Shown: positions 27,875 to 37,802 of the stretch, in pieces
Layout of the letters: each line of letters begins with the position of its first letter
Position numbering within the stretch: position 1 is the first letter of the stretch
Source: Bacillus sp. OxB-1
GTDB taxonomy: Bacteria; Bacillota; Bacilli; Bacillales_A; Planococcaceae
Assembly: GCF_000829195.1 (NCBI RefSeq)
Contig: NZ_AP013294.1
Location: forward strand, 124,001 to 188,000
DNA length: 64,000 nucleotides
Direction: 5' to 3'
Notes under the pieces: model-generated
Database searches by the model: none
What the model was told of the DNA's origin: nothing
Seen by the model: the letters and a program-made list of their open reading frames with translations, nothing else
Translations under genes and position numbers: made by a program

Positions 27875-28628
27875 TTCCGCCGACCTCCATTAGTTTCAAA
27901 AATGAGGCAGGATCCAAGCTCGCCCCACCTACCAATGCCCCGTCGATATGTTCCATCGATAGCAATTCGCCGATGTTCTCCGGCTTGACGCTGCCGCCGT
28001 ATTGGATACGGATCTGATCCGCAACGCTTTCTCCGTACATTTCTCGGATCGTGCTGCGAATCGTGCTGCACACTTCATTGGCGTCTTGAGCCGTTGCTGT
28101 TTTCCCTGTACCGATTGCCCAGATCGGTTCATAGGCGATGACCGCCTTTGCAGCGGACTGCGCATCGAGGCCCTTGAACGCTTTTACCACTTGGTCTGCC
28201 ACCAATTGTGCCGTCTGGCCGGCCTCGCGCTGCTCAAGTGATTCTCCGACACAAACGATCGGTGTCAATCCGTTTTCGAATGCCGAAAGGACTTTCCGGT
28301 TCACGGAACTGTCGGTTTCATTAAAATACTGGCGGCGCTCCGAATGGCCGAGGATGACATAGCGCACCCCGACGCTCGCCAGCATCGCCGGGCTCACTTC
28401 CCCGGTGAACGCTCCCTCTTTCTCTTCGTGCATCGTCTGGGCACCGATGGCCAATGGAGATGCCAAGGTCAATCGCGACAGGTCCTCCAGGTAGAGGGAT
28501 GGCGGACAAACGACCGCATCCACGCGATCCGATTCTTGGAGACTCCCGATCACTTCCCGAATAAAGCTTTTCGCTTCCTCACTCGTCTTATACATTTTCC
28601 AATTTCCCGCAATGATCCGTTTTCGCAA
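27867..28628 (-). CDS. tpiA: Triosephosphate isomerase
   Basis: TIM interconverts dihydroxyacetone phosphate and glyceraldehyde 3-phosphate. TTG at 28628 is chosen: GGAGGT lies 6 nt upstream and gives the canonical start [13 protein letters not shown]. The 253-aa product has catalytic lysine in [16 protein letters not shown] (His), the catalytic glutamate in [11 protein letters not shown], and YGGSVKPEN for phosphate binding. The open frame extends 18 nt further 5', overlapping the pgk stop. Confidence 0.97.
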   Translation of the reverse strand: MRKRIIAGNWKMYKTSEEAKSFIREVIGSLQESDRVDAVVCPPSLYLEDLSRLTLASPLAIGAQTMHEEKEGAFTGEVSPAMLASVGVRYVILGHSERRQYFNETDSSVNRKVLSAFENGLTPIVCVGESLEQREAGQTAQLVADQVVKAFKGLDAQSAAKAVIAYEPIWAIGTGKTATAQDANEVCSTIRSTIREMYGESVADQIRIQYGGSVKPENIGELLSMEHIDGALVGGASLDPASFLKLMEVGGNG

Positions 28629-28642
28629 ATCAGCACCTCCAT

Positions 28643-29827
28643 TCATTGATCCTGTAATGCTACTACTCCAGGGAGTTCCTTCCCTTCCATGAATTCCAAC
28701 GAAGCTCCGCCGCCCGTCGATACATGGTCCATCCGATCCGCCAAGTCGAATTTCTCGACAGCCGCTGCGGAGTCTCCACCGCCGATGATTGTGTAGGCCT
28801 CTGTTTCAGCCATCGCTTCCGCCACTTGTTTCGTGCCGTTTGAAAACGGCTCCATTTCAAAGACGCCCATCGGTCCATTCCAGATCGCGAACTTCGAATT
28901 CCGGATGACGTCTGCGTACAATTTCGCCGTTTCCGGTCCGATATCCAGCCCCATCCATCCTTCCGGGATCGCGTCTATTGTAACAGGTTGCGTTTTCGCT
29001 TCGTCGGAAAACGAGTCCGCCACGACCGCATCGATCGGCAAGTACAGATTGACATCTTTCTCCTTCGCTTTTTCAATGAAGGATTTGGCCAGTTCGATTT
29101 TGTCCTCTTCCACGAGCGAATTGCCTGTTTCATATCCTTGCGCTTTTGTAAATGTATAGGAAAGACCGCCTCCGATAAGAAGATTGTCTGCAATGTCCAA
29201 TAGATTATCGATCACGCCGATTTTATCTTTCACTTTCGCGCCGCCAACGATCGCCGTGAATGGGCGGTCCGGGTTGGATAACGCCTTGCCGAGAACGTCC
29301 AGCTCCGTTTCGAGCAGGAATCCTAGCACGCCCGGTATGTAATTTGCTATGCCTGCTGTGGAGGCATGAGCACGGTGAGCAGTCCCGAATGCATCATTGA
29401 CGAATACGTCCGCCAGTTTTGCGAATTCTTTCGCAAGTGCAGGATCATTTTTCTCTTCGCCTTCATTGAACCGCACATTTTCCAACAGGACAATCTCGCC
29501 GTTTTCCATCGAAGCGATCGCTTCTTCCACTGCTGTTCCGACGGATTCCTTGAGAATCTTCACCGGTTTCCCGAGCAGTTCCGCAAGTTTATTGCCCGCT
29601 GGTGCCAGGCGCATCTCTTCGACGACTTGTCCTTTCGGCCGGCCGAGATGACTCGCCAAGATGACTTTCGCTCCGTTTTCCACCATGTATTCAATCGTCG
29701 GGATTGCAGCCCGGATCCGGGTATCATCGGTCACTTCGCCATTCTCCATCGGTACATTGAAATCGACACGGCAAAATACACGTTGCCCTTCCAGCTGCAT
29801 ATCTTTCATCGTCTTTTTAGACATCAT
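28643..29827 (-). CDS. pgk: Phosphoglycerate kinase
   Basis: PGK transfers phosphate from 1,3-bisphosphoglycerate to ADP. The 394-aa enzyme shows [55 protein letters not shown], the nucleotide site [12 protein letters not shown] and the C-terminal [12 protein letters not shown] and [13 protein letters not shown]. Two tandem ATGs are possible starts; GGAGGTGGG precedes. It follows gapA at 114 bp and is followed closely by tpiA. Confidence 0.98.
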   Translation of the reverse strand: MMSKKTMKDMQLEGQRVFCRVDFNVPMENGEVTDDTRIRAAIPTIEYMVENGAKVILASHLGRPKGQVVEEMRLAPAGNKLAELLGKPVKILKESVGTAVEEAIASMENGEIVLLENVRFNEGEEKNDPALAKEFAKLADVFVNDAFGTAHRAHASTAGIANYIPGVLGFLLETELDVLGKALSNPDRPFTAIVGGAKVKDKIGVIDNLLDIADNLLIGGGLSYTFTKAQGYETGNSLVEEDKIELAKSFIEKAKEKDVNLYLPIDAVVADSFSDEAKTQPVTIDAIPEGWMGLDIGPETAKLYADVIRNSKFAIWNGPMGVFEMEPFSNGTKQVAEAMAETEAYTIIGGGDSAAAVEKFDLADRMDHVSTGGGASLEFMEGKELPGVVALQDQ

Positions 29828-29941
29828 GAAAAATGCCCACCTCCAAGATTAATTAAAAAGAAGGACCGGGGTATCCCCGCTCCTCTTACCCATCTACTCA
29901 TTATAAGCGGTTCCCGTTAGAATGGCTATGTTTATCTTCAT

Positions 29942-30955
29942 TCACCGGATCCCTTTGCTTGCAATCAACAAAGCCAGATCGACACATCGGGCAGCGTAGG
30001 CGGATTCGTTGTCGTACCAACAGACGACTTTGATGAGATTTTCCTGCAGCACCATGGTCGATAAACCGTCCACCGTCGATGAAAAAGTATTGCCATTATA
30101 ATCTTTGGAGACTAAGGGCAAATCCGTGTATGACAGGATGCCTTTCATTTCATTTTCCGCCGCTTGCTGTAAAGCGCCATTGACTTCCTCCACCGAAGCA
30201 TTTTTGTCCAATTCCACGACAAAGTCGACGAGCGATACATTCGACGTCGGCACCCGGACGGCCATTCCATCCAACTTCCCTTTCAGTTCAGGGAGCACCT
30301 TCGCGACCGAGGCAGCGGCACCCGTTGTCGTCGGAATGATCGATTCGGCGGCGGCCCGGGCACGGCGATAATCGGAATGGGGCAAATCCAAAATCCGCTG
30401 GTCATTCGTGTAAGAGTGGACCGTCGTCATGAAGCCGCGGCGGATGCCGAACTGTTCGTGGAGCACCTTCGCGACCGGGGCAAGACAGTTCGTCGTACAG
30501 GACGCATTGGAGACGAGATCATCGTTGCCGGGAACGTACGTCTCTTCATTGACCCCGAGGACGAGGGTGGTGATGTCCCCTTTCGCTGGTGCCGATAACA
30601 GGACCTTCTTCGCACCGGCCTCCAAATGTTTGCTCAGCCCTTCCCGATTACGGAACACTCCGGTGGATTCGATGACGAGATCGATGCCAAGGTCTTTCCA
30701 CGGCAGCCGGGACGGATCCCGCTCGGCGAACACGCGGATCTTCTTTCCGTTGACAATCAATGCATCTTCATCGGACTCCACATCCGCCTCGAATATTCCG
30801 TGGACGGAATCGTATTTCAGTAAATGGGCGAGCATCGCGGCATCCGTCAAATCGTTCACTGCGACCAGTTCGATGTCCTCTCGGCGCTTCACCACTTCAC
30901 GCAACACCAGGCGGCCGATCCGCCCAAATCCGTTGATGGCCATTTTCAAAGTCAT
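29942..30955 (-). CDS. gapA: Glyceraldehyde-3-phosphate dehydrogenase (glycolytic type)
   Basis: The enzyme oxidises and phosphorylates glyceraldehyde 3-phosphate with NAD. The 337-aa protein has INGFGRIGRLVLRE (dinucleotide site), catalytic C153 in SNASCTTNC, H180 in MTTVHSYTNDQ, and RRARAAAESIIPTTTGAA. The AAAES version of the last motif matches glycolytic GapA better than gluconeogenic GapB. AGGAGGG precedes the ATG by 6 nt. It heads the gapA-pgk-tpiA-gpmI-eno group. No cggR regulator gene precedes it; a repeat array does. Confidence 0.95.
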   Translation of the reverse strand: MTLKMAINGFGRIGRLVLREVVKRREDIELVAVNDLTDAAMLAHLLKYDSVHGIFEADVESDEDALIVNGKKIRVFAERDPSRLPWKDLGIDLVIESTGVFRNREGLSKHLEAGAKKVLLSAPAKGDITTLVLGVNEETYVPGNDDLVSNASCTTNCLAPVAKVLHEQFGIRRGFMTTVHSYTNDQRILDLPHSDYRRARAAAESIIPTTTGAAASVAKVLPELKGKLDGMAVRVPTSNVSLVDFVVELDKNASVEEVNGALQQAAENEMKGILSYTDLPLVSKDYNGNTFSSTVDGLSTMVLQENLIKVVCWYDNESAYAARCVDLALLIASKGIR

Positions 30956-31029
30956 GCCAATCCCTCCTCACTTCTTTCTTTTATAACTACCCGTAGTTTC
31001 GTGTACTTATGTATTGGAAATGAAGATTT

Positions 31030-31925
31030 GGGAGCGGAGGCATGGGTGATGTGGGGATGTGGGTGTCGCAGGGTAATGGGCGCGGGACGCGAGTTATGGG
31101 CGCGGCGGAATGGCGTTTGAGCGCGAAACCGAGTTATGGGCGCGGCAGGACGCGGTTTGAGCGCCAAACCCGAGTTATGAGCGCGACGGGACGCGGTTTG
31201 AGCGCCAAACCCAAGTTATGGGCGCAGCGGAACGGAATATGAGCGCGAAACCCAAGTTATGGGCGCGCGGGACCGAATATGAGCGCCAAACCCAAGTTAT
31301 GAGCGCGGCGGGACGGAATATGAGCGCGGAAACCGAGTTATGAGCGCGTGGGACCGAATATGAGCGCGAAACCCAAGTTATGAGCGCACGGAACGGAATA
31401 TGAGCGCCAAACCCGAGTTATGGGCGCGGCGGAATGGCGTTTGAGCGCGGAAACCGAGTTATGGGCGCGGCGGAACGGAATATGAGCGCGAAACCCAAGT
31501 TATGGGCGCAGCGGAACGGAATATGAGCGCCAAACCCAAGTTATGGGCGCGGCGGGACGCGGTTTGAGCGCGAAACCCGAGTTATGGGCGCAGCGGACGG
31601 AATATGAGCGCCAAACCCAAGTTATGAGCGCGGCGGAATGGCGTTTGAGCGCGAAACCGAGTTATGAGCGCGTGGGACCGAATATGAGCGCGAAACCCAA
31701 GTTATGAGCGCGCGGAACGGAATATGAGCGCGAAACCCAAGTTATGGGCGCGGCGGGACGGGATATGAGCGCCAAACCCAAGTTATGAGCGCGGCGGGAC
31801 GGGATATGAGCGCCAAACCCAAGTTATGGGCGCGCGGAACGGATTATGAGCGCCAAACCCGAGTTATGGGCGCAGCGGGACGGAATATGAGCGCGAAACC
31901 CAAGTTATGGGCACGCAGGGGCGCA
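31030..31925. repeat. Tandem repeat array C (about 21-bp units, core TTATGRGCGC)
   Basis: About 43 degenerate units alternate in dimers of about 41-42 bp: TATGAGCGCGAAACCCAAGT followed by TATGGGCGCAGCGGAACGGAA. Every monomer carries TATGAGCGC, TATGGGCGC or TTTGAGCGC. It fills the space between the gapA start and the 3' end of the glutaredoxin-like gene (both minus strand). Open frames inside it are spurious. Confidence 0.88.
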
Positions 31926-31950
31926 AATTAAAAACTCGAGTGCAATCTCT

Positions 31951-32181
31951 TCATTCAAACAACCCAATGATATCCATATAACCGATGGAGCCGTACAGGG
32001 CCACTTGCCCGTCGATTTCAATTACCGGGATCATGAGCATATACTTCTCGTGGGTGGCATCGTCCTGTTCGATATCGACTTCCGTCCACGTAAAGGGGTA
32101 ATCGTCTTGCGCCAATTGCAGCATCCGCTTCGCTTCCTCGCAAAGCGGGCAGCCTGCTCTCGTGTAAAATGTCAACTGCAT
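31951..32181 (-). CDS. Glutaredoxin-like thioredoxin-fold protein
   Basis: ATG at 32181 (GAGGTG 6 nt upstream) gives a 76-aa protein beginning QLTFYTRAGCPLCEEAKRML, with a CPLC active site near residue 11 and VPVIEIDG-like (IPVIEIDGQ) cis-proline motif. It is a DUF836/glutaredoxin-like disulfide reductase. A much longer open frame upstream is the reverse shadow of the glycine-rich TPM protein and is rejected. It is the last coding region before array C. Confidence 0.88.
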   Translation of the reverse strand: MQLTFYTRAGCPLCEEAKRMLQLAQDDYPFTWTEVDIEQDDATHEKYMLMIPVIEIDGQVALYGSIGYMDIIGLFE

Positions 32182-32218
32182 AGGATACACCTCATTCGGT
32201 TTGGTTCCCTTAGTATAA

Positions 32219-32253
32219 TCAAAAAAAGAATGGCACGCACGCATGCCATTCCT
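32219..32253 (-). terminator. Terminator after the TPM-domain gene
   Basis: On the minus strand GAATGGCATGC pairs with GCGTGCCATTC and is followed by seven Ts. Confidence 0.85.
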
Positions 32254-32257
32254 AGGA

Positions 32258-33073
32258 TCACCAGCTTCGGCCGCCTCCGCCTCCACCGCCGGAACCACCT
32301 CCGCCGAATCCGCCAAACCCTCCTCCGCCGCCAGAGCCGCCGCCTCCGAAGAAGCCACCGCTACCGCCGCCTCCACCGCCGAAAGAACCTGGGAAGAAGA
32401 CTGGCCCGCCGCTCCGGCGTCCACCGGAACCGCCCGAACCACCGCCGCCTCGTCCTCCCATGAGACTGAATACAATAATTAAAACAATGATGATGGTGAA
32501 CAACGGAAAACCACCGTCGGATGAATCATATTCACCAGCCACGGTGTTCACGGGCAAGGAGGCGCCGTCCAATCCGTACTCGGCCGCAATCTCGTTGTAA
32601 TATGCCTTATACGCATTGACGATTGCCTGGTCCGGCTGCTCTTCATTCAAAAACGGGACGGCCACTTCATCCATGATCCGTGTCACTTTTCCATCCGGCA
32701 AAGCCCCTTCCAGTCCGTAGCCGACCGACAGTTCGAAGTGGCGCTTGCCTGCTGAATTCTTTTGCGTCGTCACGACCAATAACGCACCGTTGTTCAGCTT
32801 TTTATCCCCTAATTGGAATTCCCGCAACTTCTTCACTGCATATTCCTCAACCGGTTCGTCCCCGATGCTCGGAAGCGTCAACACGGCGAGCTCCGCGGAC
32901 GTCGCTTCATATAACCGGATTCCGTATTGTTCGAGTTCCGCTTCCTGTTGCGGCGTTAAAATATCCGCTTCGTCTTGGATCACCGGGACATTCGCTGCGG
33001 ACGCCAGCCCGGGCAAGACGGTTATACTGAGCAGACACGCCGCAAGAAAGAGGCGAATGGCCCGATGAATCAC
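32258..33073 (-). CDS. TPM-domain protein with glycine-rich tail (YgcG-like)
   Basis: The 271-aa protein has a signal peptide (about 1-26, ending LASAANVP), a TPM/Psb32-like domain (about 30-160, VIQDEADILTPQQEAEL, then ELAVLTLPS and GYGLEGALPDGK), one membrane helix (about 190-207), and a low-complexity tail of G with S, F and R to the C-terminus. TPM proteins often pair with LemA; that gene is immediately upstream here and overlaps by 4 bp. Role: envelope-associated, otherwise unknown. Confidence 0.88.
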   Translation of the reverse strand: MIHRAIRLFLAACLLSITVLPGLASAANVPVIQDEADILTPQQEAELEQYGIRLYEATSAELAVLTLPSIGDEPVEEYAVKKLREFQLGDKKLNNGALLVVTTQKNSAGKRHFELSVGYGLEGALPDGKVTRIMDEVAVPFLNEEQPDQAIVNAYKAYYNEIAAEYGLDGASLPVNTVAGEYDSSDGGFPLFTIIIVLIIVFSLMGGRGGGGSGGSGGRRSGGPVFFPGSFGGGGGGSGGFFGGGGSGGGGGFGGFGGGGSGGGGGGGRSW

Positions 33074-33648
33074 TTGTTGTCATCCCCGAAATCGACTTCC
33101 GGGGCATCTTTCGCACCCGCGTCCGCTGGGTAATACTCTTTTTCATCGAATCCGAAAATGGAAGCGACCAATTTCCCCGGGAACCGTTTCACTTGCCGAT
33201 TATACGACGATACGACATTATTGTAGTCCATCCGTGCGACTGTGAGCCGGTTTTCCGTTCCGGCCAACTCATCCATGAGCTGGGTAAACTGCCGATCGGC
33301 TTTCAGTTCCGGATAATTTTCCACCACGACGAGCAGTCGGCTCAAAGCGCCCGAAAGTTCATTATCCGCCGCTACCTCTTCATCCCGGCTATTGGCGCCG
33401 GCAAGCCGGGAACGGGCCTCTGCAATATCAGTCAGAACCTCATTTTCATGACTCGCATACCCTTTGACTGTATTCACCAAGTTCGGAATCAAATCAAGCC
33501 GCCGCTGCAATTGGTTATCGACTTGCGCGTTCGCTTGATCTACGTCTTCCTCCAAGTTGACGAATTTGTTATAACTTGGCACGAATACGATCGCGAGCAC
33601 GACCAAAATGATGCCAACCGTCAAAAGCGGTCCTACCAATTTCCTCAT
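33070..33648 (-). CDS. LemA family protein
   Basis: ATG at 33648 follows AGGAG by 7 nt. The 192-aa protein has one N-terminal membrane helix (about 5-25) and a long helical coiled bundle with the LemA signature NLEEDVDQANAQVDNQLQRR then LDLIPNLVNTVKGYA, and NRQVKRFPGKLVASIFGF near the end. LemA proteins are membrane anchored with the helices outside or inside by homologue; function unknown. It is coupled to the TPM gene. Confidence 0.93.
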   Translation of the reverse strand: MRKLVGPLLTVGIILVVLAIVFVPSYNKFVNLEEDVDQANAQVDNQLQRRLDLIPNLVNTVKGYASHENEVLTDIAEARSRLAGANSRDEEVAADNELSGALSRLLVVVENYPELKADRQFTQLMDELAGTENRLTVARMDYNNVVSSYNRQVKRFPGKLVASIFGFDEKEYYPADAGAKDAPEVDFGDDNK

Positions 33649-33789
33649 TTCACCACTCCTCACTACTGTATGATATTAATTTACCGCTAATCCAATGCTT
33701 TAAAACTTCTCCTCACCTACTATATACTGTCATTGAAGTCGATCGGTTTCATTTATTTTTAGTCGGCGGATGTCACGGATTTTGATTAG

Positions 33790-33826
33790 TAAAAAACCGA
33801 TCTCATCAGCTGAGATCGGCGTCTGT
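33790..33826 (-). terminator. Terminator after clpP
   Basis: CCGATCTCA and TGAGATCGG form a 9-bp stem around TCAGC. T-rich sequence follows on the minus strand (TTTTTTACTAATC). Confidence 0.8.
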
Positions 33827-33830
33827 TTTC

Positions 33831-34439
33831 TTACTTTTCGTTGTCTGTCAGTTTCATATCGCTGCGTGTGATGATATGATCGATGAGTCCATATTCTTTG
33901 GCACGTTCGGCAGTCATGAAGTTGTCGCGGTCCGTGTCGCGTGCAATCACTTCGACCGGTTGGCCCGTGCGCTCGGAAAGGATCGTGTTCAATTTTTCAC
34001 GCAGGAACAAGATGCGTTTTGCGGCGATTTCGATTTCCGTCGCCTGCCCTTGAGCACCGCCGAGTGGTTGGTGGATCATGACTTCCGCGTTCGGCAACGC
34101 ATACCGTTTCCCTTTCGTTCCGGCTGTGAGGAGGAAGGATCCCATGGACGCCGCCATCCCGATACAAATCGTCTGGATGTCCGGTTTGATGAACTGCATC
34201 GTGTCATAGATCGCCATTCCGGCTGTGATGCTTCCGCCCGGGCTGTTGATGTAGATGGACACGTCTTTTTCAGGATCTTCCGCTTCCAGGAAGAGAAGTT
34301 GCGCTACAATGGAGTTCGCCACATTATCGTCGATGGCGCTCCCCAACATGATGATCCGGTCTTTTAATAAGCGGGAATAAATATCGTAAGCTCGTTCTCC
34401 CCGGTTCGTCTGCTCGATTACTGTAGGTATTAGATTCAT
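33831..34439 (-). CDS. clpP: ATP-dependent Clp protease proteolytic subunit
   Basis: ClpP forms the tetradecameric serine protease barrel served by ClpX, ClpC or ClpE. The 202-aa product has the catalytic triad S98 (GMAASMGS), H123 (MIHQPLGG) and D172 (RDTDRDNF) and the N-terminal loop [23 protein letters not shown] precedes the ATG. A CtsR operator lies about 85 bp upstream, consistent with heat-shock control. Confidence 0.98.
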   Translation of the reverse strand: MNLIPTVIEQTNRGERAYDIYSRLLKDRIIMLGSAIDDNVANSIVAQLLFLEAEDPEKDVSIYINSPGGSITAGMAIYDTMQFIKPDIQTICIGMAASMGSFLLTAGTKGKRYALPNAEVMIHQPLGGAQGQATEIEIAAKRILFLREKLNTILSERTGQPVEVIARDTDRDNFMTAERAKEYGLIDHIITRSDMKLTDNEK

Positions 34440-34521
34440 TTCATTTCCTCCTTCAAGTCGAATAAGTGTCGGTCTGCTGAAACGAGTACCGTTTCAACTG
34501 TACCCCCATCATACCCAGTAT

Positions 34522-34538
34522 GGTCAACTAAGGTCAAA
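34522..34538 (-). promoter_or_regulatory. CtsR operator upstream of clpP
   Basis: GGTCAACTAAGGTCAAA matches the direct-repeat CtsR consensus (A/GGTCAAA-NAN-A/GGTCAAA) with one difference. It is placed about 85 bp before the clpP start. CtsR represses clp genes at low temperature in Bacillales. Confidence 0.8.
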
Positions 34539-34645
34539 TATAATGCCTTATGAAAGCTATGGGAACTTTCTCAAAGAAACAGTTGCAATCTCGTCGCGGC
34601 AGTTGTATAATAAGATTTGTCCGCTACGAAGAGTAGCACTGATAT

Positions 34646-34717
34646 GCCCTCGTGGTGCAATGGATAGCACGCAAGATTCCGGTTCTTGAAATGTGGGTTC
34701 GACTCCTGCCGAGGGCG
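34646..34717 (+). tRNA. tRNA-Arg(CCG)
   Basis: GCCCTCG and CGAGGGC form the acceptor stem; the D arm contains AATGGATAGCAC. The anticodon stem CAAGA/TCTTG encloses TTCCGGT, giving anticodon CCG (reads CGG). The T arm contains GGGTTCGACTCC. The discriminator is G and CCA is not encoded. A T-rich stretch follows. Confidence 0.92.
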
Positions 34718-34954
34718 TTTTATAGTTTTCTTTGAAAATCCACGTTGGTGGATTTTTTTATTTTCCCCATTTTCTTCGACCAGCTCTTTATTTCGGCATA
34801 TGTATTCTAGAATCCTCTTTTCCGACCGACTTCTTTGTTAGTATAGCCTATCCTCCTTACGCTAAACTTCCTGAAACTTTTTTCACCCCCTTCCCTTTTG
34901 CTGAATCTTTTGCTATTGTTGAGACGTCAACACAATTACATACACATTTGACCA

Positions 34955-35042
34955 TTAGGGGAATCCTTGAAAAGGACTGAGAGACGAGTGCAACTCCGAT
35001 ACCCTTATTACCTGAACAGGTTCGGACCTGCGGAGGGAAGTG
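34955..35042 (+). promoter_or_regulatory. TPP riboswitch (thi box)
   Basis: AGGGGAATCC, GGACTGAGAG, ATACCCTTATTACCTGAACAGG and GCGGAGGGAA follow the thi-box order. The aptamer lies upstream of tenI-thiS-thiG-thiF and is followed by a hairpin with T-run, so it probably acts by transcription termination when thiamine pyrophosphate is bound. Confidence 0.95.
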
Positions 35043-35082
35043 GATTGTTTTGGTGCATCTTTGTCCTTATAGATGATTTCGA

Positions 35083-35117
35083 GACCACTTATCTTTCCAG
35101 GTAGGTGGTCTTTTTGT
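35083..35117 (+). terminator. Riboswitch expression-platform terminator
   Basis: GACCAC pairs with GTGGTC across a 16-nt loop and TTTTTG follows, about 40 nt downstream of the thi box and before tenI. Confidence 0.75.
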
Positions 35118-35138
35118 TTGCGTAAAAGAGGTGAAAGT

Positions 35139-35732
35139 TTGAAACTGATTGCGGTCACCAATGATCGCCTCCCGGATCATAGACTGGCGGACGTCCTGCT
35201 GGCAATCCAGCCTTCCGTCGATGCAGTTATTTTACGTGAAAAATCAAAAACCGATCGGGAGATGATCCGGCTGATCGATCATCTGGTCGAATCCGGATTC
35301 GAGCGGCAGAAGCTGATTGTCCACGGACGCGCCGATATCGCTCTTGCTTGCGGGATTGAGCGTGTGCAACTACCGGGCCACGGGATTCCGCCTGCTTTGA
35401 TTAGAAACAAGATATCCGGGCTTTCCCTCGGCAAGTCCGTCCATTCGTACAATGAAGCGATTTCAGCCAGTGAGGATGGTGTGGATTGGGTTCTGTACGG
35501 CCATCTGTTTGACACCCGCTCAAAGGAAGGGCTGCCGGCCCGCGGCACTGCGGAACTGAGCAAAATCATTGCCGATCTGCCGATACCAACCTATGCAATC
35601 GGCGGAATCCAGCCTAGCCATCTTAAGGAGTTGGACCGGTTAGGCGTCGCGGGGGTCGCCATCATGTCTTCTATTTTCGACAGCGACCAACCGGGGCAAG
35701 CCATCCGCAAGTACCGTCGGGAACTTGAATAA
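35139..35732 (+). CDS. tenI: Thiazole tautomerase TenI-like / thiamine phosphate synthase family
   Basis: TTG at 35139 follows AGAGGTGA by 6 nt; the open frame upstream runs through the terminator and is rejected. The 197-aa protein has the ThiE/TenI barrel: KLIAVTNDRL at the start, LIVHGRADIALACGIERVQLPGHG, GKSVHSYNEAISASEDGVDWVLYGHLFDT, and IGGIQPSHLKELDRLGVAGVAIMSSIF. TenI isomerises the thiazole phosphate carboxylate made by ThiG. Position at the head of a thiS-thiG-thiF operon favours TenI over ThiE. Confidence 0.85.
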   Translation: MKLIAVTNDRLPDHRLADVLLAIQPSVDAVILREKSKTDREMIRLIDHLVESGFERQKLIVHGRADIALACGIERVQLPGHGIPPALIRNKISGLSLGKSVHSYNEAISASEDGVDWVLYGHLFDTRSKEGLPARGTAELSKIIADLPIPTYAIGGIQPSHLKELDRLGVAGVAIMSSIFDSDQPGQAIRKYRRELE

Positions 35733-35758
35733 GCGAGGAATTGAGGAGGCGTTCTGAA

Positions 35759-35962
35759 TTGAAGAGGATCGATGTGAACGGGGTGGAGCGGACGATTCCG
35801 AAAGAGGTCGGGGACGTCCATCAGCTGCTGCACCACCTCGGACTGGAAAACCGTATTTTAATTGTGGAATTGAACAGGCAGATTTTGAATAAAGACGCGT
35901 ATGATCATCCGATCCGGGACAAGGATCAGATTGAAATCATTCATTTCGTAGGAGGCGGCTAA
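35759..35962 (+). CDS. thiS: Sulfur carrier protein ThiS
   Basis: ThiS carries sulfur as a C-terminal thiocarboxylate for thiazole formation. TTG at 35759 follows GAGGAGG by 9 nt. The 67-aa product has the beta-grasp pattern and ends in HFVGGG with the required terminal Gly-Gly. It is 2 bp before thiG. Confidence 0.93.
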   Translation: MKRIDVNGVERTIPKEVGDVHQLLHHLGLENRILIVELNRQILNKDAYDHPIRDKDQIEIIHFVGGG

Positions 35963-35964
35963 GC

Positions 35965-36732
35965 ATGTTGAAGATTGGAAATAAAACTTTCAAATCCCGC
36001 TTATTGCTCGGGACTGGAAAATATCCTTCATTTGAAATCCAGAAGGAAGCGGTACGTATATCGGAGGCGGAAATCCTCACATTTGCGGTTCGGCGGATGA
36101 ATATTTTTGAACCTTCGCAACCGAATTTCCTGGAACAGCTCGATTTGTCGAAGTATACGCTCCTCCCGAATACCGCGGGGGCAAAAACGGCAGAGGAAGC
36201 GGTGCGCATCGCCCAGCTGGCGAAAGCTTCAGGGCTCTGCGACATGGTGAAAGTCGAAATTATCGGCTGTGATCGTTCGCTGTTGCCGGATCCGGTTGAA
36301 ACGTTGCGGGCGACTGAAATGCTGTTGGAGGAAGGTTTCATCGTATTGCCTTACACTTCGGATGATGTCGTCCTGGCAAGACGGCTAGGTGAAATGGGAG
36401 TGCATGCCATTATGCCGGGCGGCGCACCGATCGGTTCGGGACGAGGCATCCTCAATCCATTGAATGTATCATTCATTATCGAGCAGGCGAAGGTGCCTGT
36501 CATTATTGATGCAGGCGTCGGTTCTCCGAAAGATGCGGCATTCGCCATGGAATTGGGCGCGGATGGCGTCCTGTTGAACACGGCGGTGTCTGCCGCCCAA
36601 GATCCGGTCAAGATGGCGGAGGCGATGAAACTGGCAATCGAAGCGGGACGGTTGGGCTTCGAGGCGGGACGGATGCCGGAGCGCGATTACGCCGTGGCCA
36701 GCAGTCCGATGGAAGGGCTCTTGCCAAATTGA
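35965..36732 (+). CDS. thiG: Thiazole synthase ThiG
   Basis: ThiG condenses deoxyxylulose 5-phosphate, dehydroglycine and ThiS thiocarboxylate into the thiamine thiazole. The 255-aa protein shows [14 protein letters not shown], the lysine in [25 protein letters not shown] and [16 protein letters not shown] ([29 protein letters not shown]), all family motifs. It overlaps thiF by 4 bp. Confidence 0.97.
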   Translation: MLKIGNKTFKSRLLLGTGKYPSFEIQKEAVRISEAEILTFAVRRMNIFEPSQPNFLEQLDLSKYTLLPNTAGAKTAEEAVRIAQLAKASGLCDMVKVEIIGCDRSLLPDPVETLRATEMLLEEGFIVLPYTSDDVVLARRLGEMGVHAIMPGGAPIGSGRGILNPLNVSFIIEQAKVPVIIDAGVGSPKDAAFAMELGADGVLLNTAVSAAQDPVKMAEAMKLAIEAGRLGFEAGRMPERDYAVASSPMEGLLPN

Positions 36733-37745
36733 ACGGGAAATATTCGCGCCAGGAACTTTTCGCTCCGATCGGCGAGGAAGGCCAGCGGAAAATCCGGAAG
36801 GCCAAAGTGTTCGTCATGGGGGCCGGCGCACTCGGCTCCTCCAGCGCTGAAATGCTGGTCCGGGCGGGGGTCGGTACGTTGACCATCGTCGATCGGGACA
36901 TAATCGAGTGGACGAACCTCCATCGCCAGCAACTCTATACCGAGCAAGATGTCATCGACCAGCTGCCGAAAGCGGTGGCCGCTGAAAAACGGTTGTCCGC
37001 CATCAACGGAGACGTGCAAATCGAAGGGATCGTGGCGGACGTCACACCTGAAAATGCCGAAGACTTGATTGCGGGCCATGATATAGTCATCGATGGCACG
37101 GACAACATCGAGATCCGCCTGCTTCTCAACGATGCGGCGATGAAAGCGGGGATTCCGTATTTCATGGGTGCCTGTGTCGGCAGTTACGGATTATCTTTCC
37201 CGATCGGCTTGGAGGATGGCCAGCCTTGTCTCCATTGCCTGCTGGACACATTGCCCTCGCAAATGATGACCTGTGATACGGTCGGCGTCATCAGCCCGGT
37301 TGTCGTCACGACCGCGGCCCGGCAAGTGGCGGATGTCCTGAAATATTTGACCGGCGCTTCATTCACACCGAGACTGGAATCGGCTGATCTGTGGACCGGG
37401 GAGCGCTCGACGATTGATGTCCGAGCATTGAAAAAGCCGGATTGCCCCAGTTGTTCGGTGCAAAGAACGTATCCTTTTCTGGACAAGAAGTCATCCATCC
37501 GAACGGCGGTCCTCTGCGGGCGAGACACTGTCCAACTGACCTATCCGGCAAGCCGGCCCTTTGAACTGCAAGCCATCGCGGAATCCCTCGCAGGAACCGT
37601 CAAGGACCTGAAACGCAACCCCCACCTGGCCGTCTGCCGGTTTGACGGCCACCGGATCGTCCTGTTTCGCGACGGGCGCATCCTGATTCACGGAACGAAA
37701 GATATCCCGACCGCCAAGCGGATTGTTACTTCGTTATTGGGTTGA
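36729..37745 (+). CDS. thiF: ThiF/MoeB family adenylyltransferase
   Basis: ThiF adenylates the ThiS C-terminus so that sulfur can be added. The 338-aa E1-like protein has [17 protein letters not shown], the nucleotide site [22 protein letters not shown]-contact [31 protein letters not shown], and CLHC-type cysteines (QPCLHCLLD; later CPSCS) for zinc. The extended C-terminal part (about 270-338) is typical of Bacillales ThiF/MoeB. It starts with TTG inside the thiG stop overlap. Confidence 0.92.
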   Translation: MNGKYSRQELFAPIGEEGQRKIRKAKVFVMGAGALGSSSAEMLVRAGVGTLTIVDRDIIEWTNLHRQQLYTEQDVIDQLPKAVAAEKRLSAINGDVQIEGIVADVTPENAEDLIAGHDIVIDGTDNIEIRLLLNDAAMKAGIPYFMGACVGSYGLSFPIGLEDGQPCLHCLLDTLPSQMMTCDTVGVISPVVVTTAARQVADVLKYLTGASFTPRLESADLWTGERSTIDVRALKKPDCPSCSVQRTYPFLDKKSSIRTAVLCGRDTVQLTYPASRPFELQAIAESLAGTVKDLKRNPHLAVCRFDGHRIVLFRDGRILIHGTKDIPTAKRIVTSLLG

Positions 37746-37759
37746 CGGATTGAGGAGAG

Positions 37760-37801
37760 ATCAAGTGAAAGGAATATCCTTTTACTTGATTTTTTAATTT
37801 T
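37760..37801 (+). terminator. Terminator after thiF
   Basis: ATCAAGTGAAAGGA pairs with TCCTTTTACTTGAT, followed by TTTTTTAATTTT. Confidence 0.85.
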
Positions 37802-37802
37802 A

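Noticed and set aside
32182..32475. N-terminal extension of the glutaredoxin-like frame, rich in alanine and valine
   Set aside because: It is the complement of the glycine codons of the TPM protein tail; the true start with ribosome-binding site is ATG 32181.
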